From Marivita sp051251565 (lineage in GTDB: Bacteria; Pseudomonadota; Alphaproteobacteria; Rhodobacterales; Rhodobacteraceae), in contig NZ_JBPOFB010000014.1 in NCBI RefSeq assembly GCF_051251565.1, positions 1 to 64,000 on the forward strand: DNA of 64,000 bases, in the 5' to 3' direction. Under the pieces are notes generated by a model. That model saw only the letters and a list, made by a program, of their open reading frames with translations, had not been told where the DNA came from and did no database searches. How positions within the stretch are numbered: the first letter of the stretch is position 1; each line of letters opens with the position of its first letter. Position numbers and translations under genes: made by a program. Positions 33,679-41,228 of the stretch are shown piece after piece.

Positions 33679-35074
33679 ACCGATGCAGTATATCGAGAAC
33701 AAGACCTACGACGAGATTGCGGTGGGCGACCACGCGGAGCTGACGCGGACATTGAAACCGCAGGATATCGAGTTGTTTGCCGTTATGTCCGGCGACGTGA
33801 ACCCGGCGCATGTCGATGCCGAATACGCCAAGACAGACATGTTCCACGGCGTGATTGCCCACGGCATGTGGGGTGGCGCGCTCATTTCGGCCGTGCTGGG
33901 CACCGAATTGCCCGGCCCCGGCACGATTTTCCTGGACCAGAGCCTGACATTCAAAGCTCCGGTCGGGCTTGGCGATACGGTGACCGTACGGGTTGAAGTG
34001 ACGGAAAAGCTTGAGAAAGGCCGCTTGCTGCTCGCCTGCACCTGCCTCAACCAAGACGGCAGATCAGTCATTGAAGGCGTGGCCCTTGTCATCGCCCCAA
34101 ACGAAAAGGTACGCCGCCCGCGCGTCGTCCTGCCCGAGGTCCATCTGCATGTTCAAGGCGCGCAATATGCCAGGCTGATCGCAGCGACTGAGGATTTGGA
34201 ACCGGTTCGGACCGCCGTTGTGCATCCTTGCGATGCGCTGTCCCTGAGCGGCGCGCTAGAGGCCACTCGGCAAGGAATTATTCTTCCCGTTCTGGTCGGA
34301 CCACAGGCAAAGATCGAAGCTGCGGCACAAGAGGCTGGGCTTAGCCTAAAAGGATTTGAGGTGATCGACACGGCCCATAGCCATGCCGCAGCCGAGGCAG
34401 CGGTGGCACTTGTCCGGGCAGGCACAGTGGAGGCCCTCATGAAAGGAGCGCTGCACACTGATGAGTTGATGGAAGCGATCGTCGATACCGACCTTGGCCT
34501 TCGCACCGAGCGGCGGATGAGCCATGTCTATGTGCTGGACGTGCCGATCTATCCCAAACCCCTGCTGATCACAGATGCCGCGATCAACATCTATCCTGAT
34601 CTCAGGGTCAAACGCGACATTGTCCAAAACGCCATTGATCTGGCACGCGCGCTAGGGACGTCCCTGCCAAAGGTCGCAATCCTTTCAGCAGTTGAGACTG
34701 TGAACCCCCGGATAACATCGACGTTGGACGCCGCCGCCTTGTGCAAAATGGCGGATCGGGGCCAGATCACCGGGGGGCTGCTGGACGGTCCGCTGGCCTT
34801 TGACAATGCCATCTCTCCTGTGGCGGTCGCCGCCAAGGGGATTGTGTCGGATGTGGCGGGCATTGCAGACGTCCTCGTCGCCCCGGATTTGGAGGCCGCG
34901 AACATGATGGCCAAGCAGTTGATCTATCTGGCCGGTGCCGATGCAGCAGGCATCGTGCTGGGCGCACGGGTGCCGATCATCTTGACCAGCCGGGCCGACA
35001 GCACGGTGTCGCGGCTTGCCTCCTGCGCATTGGCGCAGCTATTCATCAACAACCAACCATCGACATTGCCATGA
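33665..35074 (+). CDS. Bifunctional MaoC enoyl-CoA hydratase / phosphate acyltransferase
   Basis: A 469-residue fusion from ATG 33665 (the longer frame from 33581 is fabI out of frame). Residues about 10-150 form a MaoC hot-dog domain with FAVMSGDVNPAHVD and FHGVIAHGMW (hydratase Asp and His). Residues about 160-465 form a phosphate acetyl/butyryltransferase (ALMKGALHTDELM, RRMSHVYVLD, ITDAAINIYPDL). It hydrates enoyl-CoA and converts acyl-CoA to acyl phosphate. With the following kinase this yields ATP. It overlaps ackA by four bases. Confidence 0.88.
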   Translation: MSAPEPMQYIENKTYDEIAVGDHAELTRTLKPQDIELFAVMSGDVNPAHVDAEYAKTDMFHGVIAHGMWGGALISAVLGTELPGPGTIFLDQSLTFKAPVGLGDTVTVRVEVTEKLEKGRLLLACTCLNQDGRSVIEGVALVIAPNEKVRRPRVVLPEVHLHVQGAQYARLIAATEDLEPVRTAVVHPCDALSLSGALEATRQGIILPVLVGPQAKIEAAAQEAGLSLKGFEVIDTAHSHAAAEAAVALVRAGTVEALMKGALHTDELMEAIVDTDLGLRTERRMSHVYVLDVPIYPKPLLITDAAINIYPDLRVKRDIVQNAIDLARALGTSLPKVAILSAVETVNPRITSTLDAAALCKMADRGQITGGLLDGPLAFDNAISPVAVAAKGIVSDVAGIADVLVAPDLEAANMMAKQLIYLAGADAAGIVLGARVPIILTSRADSTVSRLASCALAQLFINNQPSTLP

Positions 35075-36279
35075 ATGACGCCATCCTTGTGCTGAACGCG
35101 GGCTCCTCCAGCCTCAAGTTCGCCGTGTATCCCTATGCACGCAGCCCACCACCGATACTACGCGGCAAGATCGCAGGGATCGGCACAAAACCGGTCTTTT
35201 CGGTACGTAAAACTGTGGGGGTTGCAGTGCCACAGGCCAGTCCGATGCCGCTTGAGCCGTCGGCAGGTCTAGACGATCTAATTCCAAAATTATTGGACTG
35301 GCTGAACTCCAACCGTGGCGGTGTCACGATCCGGGCCGCCGGGCATCGCGTGGTGCATGGCGGGCGCACGCACGCCGAACCGGCGCGGGTCACCGATGTG
35401 CTGCTGACTGAACTTGAGGCGCTGGTGCCGCTTGCGCCACTGCACCAACCGCATAATCTGACGGCAATCCGCTGCGTAGCCGCCTCCAATCCGGGTCTGC
35501 CGCAGATCGTCTGCTTCGACACCAGCTTTCACCGGACGCAAAACCGGCTGTCGCAACTCTTTGCTCTACCCCGCGCAATGACTGACGAGGGTATAGTGCG
35601 TTATGGCTTCCACGGTCTGTCCTATGATTACATCGCGGGCACCCTACCGACCCATCTTGGCGGCCGTGCCGATGGGCGTGTGATCGTCGCCCATCTGGGC
35701 AGCGGAGCCAGCATGTGCGCGATGTTGAGCCGACGCAGTTTTGCAACGAGCATGGGGTTCACCGCTCTGGATGGGCTGATGATGGGCCGTCGCTGCGGCG
35801 CGCTCGACCCGGGCGTCGTGTTGTATTTGATGCAGGAAAAAGGACTGACCGCGCAGGACGTCACATCGTTGCTCTATACGAAATCCGGCCTTCTCGGTGT
35901 GTCAGGCATCAGCAATGACATGGCCGCACTAGAAGCAATTGCCTCAGCCCAAGCACAGGAAGCGATCGACCTATTCTGTTATCGTGCAGCAGGTGAATTG
36001 GCCCGGCTCGCAACCGCCATTGGCGGGCTCGACGCCATCGTCTTTACCGCTGGGATCGGCGAAAATTCTGCCCTCGTGCGTCGTCGCATCTGCGATCATC
36101 TGCTCTGGATGGGTGTGGAGATCGACAGGCGCGCAAACGACAGACATGCCACCCGCATTGGCTCGCTGAATTCCGAAGTTGACGTCCTGGTCATCCCAAC
36201 TGACGAAGAGATCATCGTCGCGCGGGCGACCCATGCATTGACCAGCGCCAAGTCTGCTCCTACGCGGCTTAAGCCCTGA
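35071..36279 (+). CDS. ackA: Acetate/propionate kinase
   Basis: A 402-residue ASKHA-fold kinase. LNAGSSSLKF is at the start, GHRVVHGG and IVCFDTSFH follow, then phosphate loop VAHLGSGASM, TALDGLMMGRRCGALDPG, and AGIGENS near the end. It makes ATP and free acid from acyl phosphate provided by the MaoC-Pta protein. As the last gene of the phaC-fabI-maoC/pta-ackA operon, directly behind the N-ATPase operon, it points to substrate-level ATP formation under oxygen or energy limitation. Confidence 0.92.
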   Translation: MNDAILVLNAGSSSLKFAVYPYARSPPPILRGKIAGIGTKPVFSVRKTVGVAVPQASPMPLEPSAGLDDLIPKLLDWLNSNRGGVTIRAAGHRVVHGGRTHAEPARVTDVLLTELEALVPLAPLHQPHNLTAIRCVAASNPGLPQIVCFDTSFHRTQNRLSQLFALPRAMTDEGIVRYGFHGLSYDYIAGTLPTHLGGRADGRVIVAHLGSGASMCAMLSRRSFATSMGFTALDGLMMGRRCGALDPGVVLYLMQEKGLTAQDVTSLLYTKSGLLGVSGISNDMAALEAIASAQAQEAIDLFCYRAAGELARLATAIGGLDAIVFTAGIGENSALVRRRICDHLLWMGVEIDRRANDRHATRIGSLNSEVDVLVIPTDEEIIVARATHALTSAKSAPTRLKP

Positions 36280-36289
36280 TCTGCATCAG
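36276..36289. promoter_or_regulatory. Crp/Fnr-type palindrome CTGAT-CTGC-ATCAG
   Basis: Both half-sites are perfect inverted copies. It overlaps the end of ackA and lies 95 bp upstream of the 138-residue gene. Confidence 0.55.
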
Positions 36290-36383
36290 CGCAGCACGGC
36301 ACATCAAGGCTTACCCTGTCACAAAATGTACAGACAATCGCGCGACGACACCAATTCTGCCAATCACAGGACAGGAGAATACA

Positions 36384-36800
36384 ATGGCGATGTCCATGAC
36401 CCAGTTGGGCCAAGATCCGGCCTTTGAGCGTTTTCTTGGGGCACCGGTGGGCAAAGACCGAACAGGCACCAGCGTGTCTGTCCTGTCGATGCTTGCCCGA
36501 CTAAACGTCGATCCGTGGATTGAGGCGTCTGATCTGGCCAAGATGCAAGAGGCCCCGGCACGGCAAAGACTGGTAGCGTTATTGGCCCGTTTCGAGGACG
36601 TGCCCACACTGCTACGCGATCAAGGTCGCGTTGCGTCGGGACTGCTGGCCTTTCTACCAAATCGCGCAAAAACCTCGGGACCCTCCGGAAATGGCTCGGT
36701 CGCTCAATCTGTGAAACTGCCAACCGGCGCGCCTGTCTATTGGATCATCGCAGCAGCCCTTTTTCTTGGCTGGATCGTATCGCTGGCACAAGGGAACTGA
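36384..36800 (+). CDS. Tail-anchored protein of unknown function
   Basis: A 138-residue protein, ATG preceded by AGGAG. Residues about 1-95 are soluble and helical (PAFERFLGAPVGKDRTG, SVLSMLARLNVDPW, ARQRLVALLARFED). A single hydrophobic helix closes the protein (YWIIAAALFLGWIVSLAQG). I do not recognise the family. Its regulator-like site and position behind the N-ATPase/acetate genes suggest it belongs to the same stress programme. It is probably cotranscribed with the next small genes. Confidence 0.65.
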   Translation: MAMSMTQLGQDPAFERFLGAPVGKDRTGTSVSVLSMLARLNVDPWIEASDLAKMQEAPARQRLVALLARFEDVPTLLRDQGRVASGLLAFLPNRAKTSGPSGNGSVAQSVKLPTGAPVYWIIAAALFLGWIVSLAQGN

Positions 36801-36801
36801 G

Positions 36802-36867
36802 ATGCCGATACCTCCAAATATCAAGCGCCTCCGGGAGATGTCGGACATTGACGGGGGCGCGGCATGA
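36802..36867 (+). CDS. Possible 21-residue ORF bridging two genes
   Basis: ATG starts one base after the previous stop, and its TGA overlaps the next ATG (ATGA). It reads MPIPPNIKRLREMSDIDG plus GAA. It could be a translational coupler, or the relic of a longer gene. No ribosome binding site of its own beyond GGAACTGAG. Confidence 0.3.
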   Translation: MPIPPNIKRLREMSDIDGGAA

Positions 36868-37211
36868 CACCCGACGACACACTATGGGATCTCGAAGAAC
36901 GTTTCTGGACGGAAGGTGCTGACAGCGCCCGCCATATGACCGCAAAAGACGCCGTCTTTGTATTCCCCTACCCCGTCGGGATTCTGCGCGGCGATGCACT
37001 CTGGAGAGAGGCTGATGTCGCGCAGAGATGGCGCACGGTCGTGATGAGTGAGCGTCATATATCACGACAGGTCAACATTGCTGTTCTGGCGTACCTCGTG
37101 TCCGCAGAGCGGGGCGACCTGCCGATCTATGAGGCGCTTTGCACCTCGACCTACCTGAATGATGAAGGCACATGGTTGCGGCTGAGCCATCAGCAGACAC
37201 CAACGGGATAA
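36864..37211 (+). CDS. NTF2-like (DUF4440/SnoaL-type) small protein
   Basis: A 115-residue protein resembling the NTF2-like fold. An N-terminal helix (LWDLEERFWTEGAD) is followed by the MTAKDAVFVFPYPVGIL-G strand pair, the WREADVAQRWRTVVMSER helix region and C-terminal strands (YEALCTSTYLNDEGTWLRLSHQ). Such proteins bind small ligands or act as isomerase-like enzymes; no specific activity can be assigned. It follows the 36384 gene in a likely operon. Confidence 0.65.
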   Translation: MTPDDTLWDLEERFWTEGADSARHMTAKDAVFVFPYPVGILRGDALWREADVAQRWRTVVMSERHISRQVNIAVLAYLVSAERGDLPIYEALCTSTYLNDEGTWLRLSHQQTPTG

Positions 37212-37240
37212 GAACAACGCCTAACAAGTAGTTGTCACCA

Positions 37241-37849
37241 TTAGGTTCTGGTCCTTTTGTACAGTCTTTTGAAATTCCAGATTAGCAAGCTTCCCATCAA
37301 CCCGGCGACTGCTCCCGAAGAGACTAGGCCCGCCAATTCCCCAACGATGTCTACCAACTCAGGCAATTGTGCCGCAAAAATGAATCCAAGCATCACATAA
37401 ACTAGAACCCAGATAGCTTCTCCAGCCGCATCCCAAGCGGTAAATCGGAGCCAACCCAACTGTACCGTACCGGCCGCTAGGTTGACCCATGGTCCCAGTG
37501 GAGCAAACAGCCATGTGGAAAAGAAGACGCCGAGGCCGCCCCATTTGTGTATCGTGTTCTGTGCCCGAGCGATCAGCACGGCGCGTTTGCGATTGCGCCC
37601 AAGCTTTGCAATAGCGCGAGGCCCGCCCCAACGGCCGATCTGAAATCCGGTTTGATCCCCCAACAACGCAGCCCCATAAGCGGTAAGCAGCACGTGCCAA
37701 AGTACCAGATCGCCGGTCGCGGCGAACGCACCACCAGACAGCATAACTGCGAATGTAGGAATTGGGATGGCTAGGCAGGACAAAAATGCAGTGATTGCAA
37801 TGACTGGCAAGCCGTAGCTCGAGACGAAACCAAAAAACATCTCAGTCAT
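37241..37849 (-). CDS. DedA-family membrane protein
   Basis: A 202-residue membrane protein with DedA/SNARE-associated features. VISAFLSCLAIPIPTFAVMLSGGAF-type front, GALLGDQTGFQIGRWGG, and the FSTWLFAPLGPWVNLAAGTV re-entrant motif are present, where many DedA proteins have R-x3-P-x3-P-G-A-G. DedA proteins act as undecaprenyl-phosphate or lipid scramblases. Its ATG overlaps the original stop codon of the gene now displaced by the IS1595-family element (see 37861-40838). It was thus the second gene of an operon and may now depend on a promoter in the element. Confidence 0.8.
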   Translation of the reverse strand: MTEMFFGFVSSYGLPVIAITAFLSCLAIPIPTFAVMLSGGAFAATGDLVLWHVLLTAYGAALLGDQTGFQIGRWGGPRAIAKLGRNRKRAVLIARAQNTIHKWGGLGVFFSTWLFAPLGPWVNLAAGTVQLGWLRFTAWDAAGEAIWVLVYVMLGFIFAAQLPELVDIVGELAGLVSSGAVAGLMGSLLIWNFKRLYKRTRT

Positions 37850-37860
37850 CGTCGCCCGCC

Positions 37861-37868
37861 TTAAATTT
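37861..37868. repeat. Target-site duplication, left copy
   Basis: TTAAATTT directly before the left end of the IS1595-family element; the same 8 bases follow its right end at 40831-40838. Confidence 0.9.
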
Positions 37869-37971
37869 GGGGTCTATATACTTAACTAGCCAATCAAGGC
37901 ACACTTGACTAAATCACATTTTGTTCCCACATCTTTGCGTGGTATGATAACGCAAGTCAGGAGGGGTAATC

Positions 37972-38511
37972 ATGACGAATTCGACTGCGCCTACGACTGC
38001 TGCCGCTGTGGCAAATGCATTTCTGGACATTCAAGCCGAGGACCACGGGAGTTTCCCACGGATAGACCAGATGAAGCTATACAAGCTAGTTTATTATGCT
38101 CACGCTTGGTGGCTTGCGCAGCGCGACCAGAACCTTTTTGAGGAAGATATTCATGCATGGCCTTGGGGGCCTGTCGTGCCGTCTTTGTACGGGAAATTTA
38201 TGAGCGCCGGACGTGGCCCGGTTTCTGGGCTTAGGGCTACTGAACTGGTTAGTTCTGGAATGAAAGTCTCGGTAAGAGAGCCTGATGCCCCAGACCAAGA
38301 AATCATGACATATCTGCGTTCAGTCTGGGATACCCACAAGAGTTTTTCAGGCGTTCAGCTTTCTAACGCCACGCACGCCCCCGGTGAACCATGGGCGATA
38401 GTGCGCGAACAATATGGGGACTTGGCGTCAAAACCACTTATACCTAACCCGATCATTCAAAGCGTGTTCAAGAAGAAACTTGAAGATCAACATGCCAGTG
38501 CCGCAGGATAA
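37972..38511 (+). CDS. Panacea-domain (DUF4065/SocA-like) protein, candidate antitoxin
   Basis: A 179-residue protein preceded by GGAGGGG. The Panacea signature is clear: VANAFLDI, then MKLYKLVYYAHAWWLA, EDIHAWPWGPVVPSLYGKF, and LSNATHAPGEPWAIV near 130. This domain is known as a promiscuous antitoxin core (SocA, GepA, PanA) paired with varied toxins. The next gene overlaps by 20 bases and encodes a small membrane protein, which makes a toxin-antitoxin pair plausible. It is the first gene inside the left end of the IS1595-family element, facing inward. Confidence 0.85.
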   Translation: MTNSTAPTTAAAVANAFLDIQAEDHGSFPRIDQMKLYKLVYYAHAWWLAQRDQNLFEEDIHAWPWGPVVPSLYGKFMSAGRGPVSGLRATELVSSGMKVSVREPDAPDQEIMTYLRSVWDTHKSFSGVQLSNATHAPGEPWAIVREQYGDLASKPLIPNPIIQSVFKKKLEDQHASAAG

Positions 38512-38836
38512 GTCTGCGCCGCTGGAGGTGTTTCCCCCATTGGAAACACCCGACATTCCTGACTCTGACAGTCAGACAGGACCAACTTATATTCCTGACG
38601 GCGCGCCAAATCAGGTTTTCAGAATAAACCTAAAATGGTTTTCCTATGGAACTGATGACAAGCCGCACGCTGCATCATTACTCTTGTCGTTGATGCTGGG
38701 TTTTCTGCTGCTGTGTGTTTTTACCGTTGGTTTGATCGTAGAACGGTCATGGATACCTGACGCGATCAAGATACTTGGCACCGCCTTTACGTTTACCGCT
38801 GGTGTTGCGATAGGCAAAGGCAGTGCTAAAAAGTAG
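38492..38836 (+). CDS. Two-TM small protein, candidate membrane toxin partner of the Panacea protein
   Basis: A 114-residue protein from ATG 38492, inside the end of the Panacea gene; the longer frame from 38414 is the Panacea gene out of frame. An acidic, Pro-rich front of about 55 residues (PPLETPDIPDSDSQTGP) precedes helix 1 (ASLLLSLMLGFLLLCVFTVGLIV) and helix 2 (IKILGTAFTFTAGVAIG). I do not recognise a family. Overlap with an antitoxin-like gene and membrane topology suggest a membrane-acting toxin of a PanAT-like pair. It ends two bases before the convergent P63C gene. Confidence 0.6.
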   Translation: MPVPQDKSAPLEVFPPLETPDIPDSDSQTGPTYIPDGAPNQVFRINLKWFSYGTDDKPHAASLLLSLMLGFLLLCVFTVGLIVERSWIPDAIKILGTAFTFTAGVAIGKGSAKK

Positions 38837-38838
38837 GG

Positions 38839-39828
38839 TCAATCTATAATTCTGTTCATCTCATCAAAAAGATAAGGCGCGATGGACACTGTTTTCTGCT
38901 TCCTTGCCGCAGCCTTAAAGTGTTCAATATCGCTGCACATCTCCATCAATCCTTGAACGCGGCCTAGCTGGTGAATCAGCATGTTGCGCCCTTCGTCGTT
39001 AAGCCATTGGTGAAAGCGCGCACGTCTCTTGCCTTCATCCGTGATGTTCAGCTTATCAAGCTCTTTCTTAACGTATCCATTTTCCAGTGGGTCATAGACA
39101 TACTTGTTGATGAACTTCCCGTAATATTGTGGGCGCTTTCCGTGGCTGGTGTCTGTGTCGTATAGGCGGTCTAGTTCTGCAAAGAACGCATCTGGGAACG
39201 TCTTGAGCCACTTTTGCAGACCTTCCGCGATATACTTGGATAGCAATAGGCGAAGGGCATCATGTGACCGATCAAGCTGGTAGCCGGTAGCTTCATCAAC
39301 AAGCGCAACGATACCAACCTTAGCAAATGCCTCCATCAGTATTTCAGCTTGAAGCGCCAAATGCTCTTGTGACGGATGCAGTTCACCTTTTCGCCTAGCT
39401 GAAAGGAAAACACCGCAAATCTCAGGTAGCAATTCCGCTCGAATGCCGTTGGCAGGGGTGGCGCCAGCGTTTGTGCGGTACAAAACAGGCTTCTTTAGCG
39501 CCACTTCTAAGTCATTAGAAATAAAAGGTTTGTAGTTCTTAGCAGACAGAAAAGACGGAAGGTTGGCGCCACCCTCATTTTCTTTCATCCGCTTCCAATG
39601 CGACCCGCCCCGCTTGCTTCCAAATGCACGGTGAACTGCCCGCTCTGATAGGACACGGACGCCACCATCAAGAACCGCACAGTCAAGTTCAACATCTCCA
39701 ATGGGTAGCTTGCCGCTGTAGATCGCGTCCAGAATATTGCTACTTCCGGCGCCCGCAACCATCTTGACAGCCACTTGCTCAAAAGTGCCGTCAAGGATCG
39801 GGTTTATGGTGTCTTTCTTGTCAGCCAT
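38839..39828 (-). CDS. P63C-domain protein, cargo of the IS1595-family element
   Basis: A 329-residue protein. The central and C-terminal part (about 110-300) matches the P63C domain: VLYRTNAGATPANGIRAELL, EICGVFLSARRKGEL, QAEILMEAFAKVGIVALVDEATGY, KYIAEGLQKWLKTFPDAFFAEL, then the GKFINKYVYDPLENG region. P63C proteins are known mainly from phages and mobile elements and have no established activity. Its ATG overlaps the end of the transposase gene by eight bases, so the two are translated together. The function could be cargo defence or help in transposition; neither is proven. Confidence 0.82.
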   Translation of the reverse strand: MADKKDTINPILDGTFEQVAVKMVAGAGSSNILDAIYSGKLPIGDVELDCAVLDGGVRVLSERAVHRAFGSKRGGSHWKRMKENEGGANLPSFLSAKNYKPFISNDLEVALKKPVLYRTNAGATPANGIRAELLPEICGVFLSARRKGELHPSQEHLALQAEILMEAFAKVGIVALVDEATGYQLDRSHDALRLLLSKYIAEGLQKWLKTFPDAFFAELDRLYDTDTSHGKRPQYYGKFINKYVYDPLENGYVKKELDKLNITDEGKRRARFHQWLNDEGRNMLIHQLGRVQGLMEMCSDIEHFKAAARKQKTVSIAPYLFDEMNRIID

Positions 39829-40747
39829 TGATCAGCCCCTTGTATGTCAGCCGCTTGTCTACCATGCGGTCGATTGTCATTCCGATGAAATCCATGGTGC
39901 CGATCTGAGCCGTGTTGTGACGGAATGAGAATTCCTTCACATAGCGGTGCAGGTGCTTGGCGCTCATGTAGTGATAGATGCCGATGTAGCCGCGCTTAAG
40001 CAGGGACCAGAAGCTTTCAATGCCGTTGGTATGCGCCATGTCGCGGACGTATTCGCCAGCAGAGTGATTAATGGTAATGTGATCGTAGCCACGGGCTTTC
40101 AGGTTTATGTAGCCGCCGTGGGTATCGGTTACGATGGTCGCCCCTGCTTTGCAGTTTTCACGGACGAATTTCTCAAGGGTTGCTGCCTTGGTATTTTCGA
40201 CCACAACGGCGCGAACCTGACCAGCCTCATCGCGGACGCCAACAACGGCGGTTTTGCCAACCGTGCCGCGACCAGCGCGAAGCTTGTCCTTAGCGTGTTT
40301 GTTCTTTTCGCGGCCACCGATATAGGTCTCATCAACTTGAACCTGACCATCCATGTGGTCGTCACGGTCTTTCAGCCATGTTTCACGGATGCGCTGCGCA
40401 AGGAACCAAGCGGTTTTTTGAGTGACGCCAAGTTCACGCGCCATCTGTGTGCTAGGGATTCCCTTGCGTGCGCTGGTGAGCATGAAAATAGCCAGAAGCC
40501 ACTTTTGCAGTGGAAGGCGGCTTTCAGCCAAGACTGTGCCTGTGCGAACGCTGAAATGCTTCCGGCAGTCTTTGCAGCGGTAAGCCATCGGCTTGTGATC
40601 TTTGCACTCGGAAACATCAACGGAGCCACAATGGCCACAAACAGCCTCATCACCCCAACGCTTTGTCTCAAAGAACTTGCGCGCGGCTTCCTCGTTCGGG
40701 AACTTCTGGAAGAACTCAAAAGTGGAAAGCGTTTCAGGTTTCGACAT
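39821..40747 (-). CDS. IS1595-family DDE transposase
   Basis: A 308-residue transposase. An N-terminal zinc ribbon (CGHCGS, then YRCKDCRKHFSV) is followed by a helix-turn-helix (GIPSTQMARELGVTQKTAWFLAQRI). The catalytic core has first Asp in VQVDETYIGG, second Asp in IVTDTHGGY, Asn-His in INHSAGEYV, and Glu in NGIESFWSLLKRGYIGIYHY. These are the ISXO2-like DDE features of IS1595. It appears intact. It is transcribed inward from the right end, past an inverted copy of the inner terminal repeat that may serve as its operator. Confidence 0.92.
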   Translation of the reverse strand: MSKPETLSTFEFFQKFPNEEAARKFFETKRWGDEAVCGHCGSVDVSECKDHKPMAYRCKDCRKHFSVRTGTVLAESRLPLQKWLLAIFMLTSARKGIPSTQMARELGVTQKTAWFLAQRIRETWLKDRDDHMDGQVQVDETYIGGREKNKHAKDKLRAGRGTVGKTAVVGVRDEAGQVRAVVVENTKAATLEKFVRENCKAGATIVTDTHGGYINLKARGYDHITINHSAGEYVRDMAHTNGIESFWSLLKRGYIGIYHYMSAKHLHRYVKEFSFRHNTAQIGTMDFIGMTIDRMVDKRLTYKGLING

Positions 40748-40776
40748 GATTCAGGCTCCTTATGGAACCTTTGTAA

Positions 40777-40818
40777 CTTAACTAGCCAATGTGCGCAAGT
40801 TATTTCTGGCTAGTTAAG
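40777..40818. repeat. Subterminal inverted repeat in the transposase promoter
   Basis: CTTAACTAGCCA (40777-40788) is the exact inverse of TGGCTAGTTAAG (40807-40818), which forms the inner half of the right terminal repeat. The left end has only one copy. It lies about 30-70 bp before the transposase start and overlaps its likely promoter. Confidence 0.6.
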
Positions 40819-41228
40819 TATATAGACCCCTTAAATTTGGCAATCGAGGCTTCGAGATCGCTGATCAGCGCCTGCAGGTCGCGGCTCTGGATTTCGGCGA
40901 GTTGGGCGAGGGTCACCCGTCTTCCGGTTCCATCGGCTGGAACTCCCAACGCGCCCGCAATTGCCTCAGGCGGAACTTGCCACGATCGCGATACATAGCG
41001 CGGCGTCATCCAAGCTTCGATCGGCTGATCCACGCGTCCGGCATCGGACCAGATCAATACCGACAATGTGAATTTGACAAGAAACACCACCGTAATCGCA
41101 AAAGTTGCGACAAAAGCCAGACTCAGCACAAGATGACGTTTCAAAATGTCCAGCAACTGAGTTTCCTTATCACTGACTCGGACCTTGGACCGACTGGACA
41201 CTTGGTGCGTTGACGAAGCCATATCCAT
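40800..41228 (-). CDS. Single-TM protein of unknown function, C-terminus replaced by the IS1595-family insertion
   Basis: A 142-residue product as it stands. A charged cytoplasmic front, one membrane helix (HLVLSLAFVATFAITVVFLVKFTLSVLIW) and a periplasmic part (WMTPRYVSRSWQVPPEAI, LADIQSRDLQALISDLEASIAKFK-type end). The last ten residues GSIYLTSQK derive from the element. Joining the sequence across the element restores an original end, KFK-AGDDD-stop. The stop then overlaps the dedA start, so this gene and dedA were one coupled operon. The family is unknown to me. Loss of only five residues may leave it functional. Confidence 0.75.
   Translation of the reverse strand: MDMASSTHQVSSRSKVRVSDKETQLLDILKRHLVLSLAFVATFAITVVFLVKFTLSVLIWSDAGRVDQPIEAWMTPRYVSRSWQVPPEAIAGALGVPADGTGRRVTLAQLAEIQSRDLQALISDLEASIAKFKGSIYLTSQK
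40831..40838. repeat. Target-site duplication, right copy
   Basis: TTAAATTT, identical to 37861-37868. It lies within codons 131-133 of the disrupted minus-strand gene. Confidence 0.9.

Larger units (their letters stand above)
37869..40830. mobile_element. IS1595-family element carrying cargo genes (2962 bp)
   Basis: A perfect 24-bp terminal inverted repeat, GGGGTCTATATACTTAACTA then GCCA, begins at 37869 and ends at 40830. It is flanked by the 8-bp duplication TTAAATTT, the duplication length expected for IS1595. The transposase lies at the right end. Three further genes make it more than a plain IS: a Panacea-domain protein with an overlapping two-TM partner on the plus strand, and a P63C-domain gene coupled to the transposase. 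All four frames are intact, so the element may be active or recently arrived. Confidence 0.93.

Noticed and set aside
40129..40813. Long frames on both strands over the IS1595 transposase
   Set aside because: The zinc ribbon and DDE motifs identify the minus-strand 39821-40747 frame as the gene; the others are shadows.
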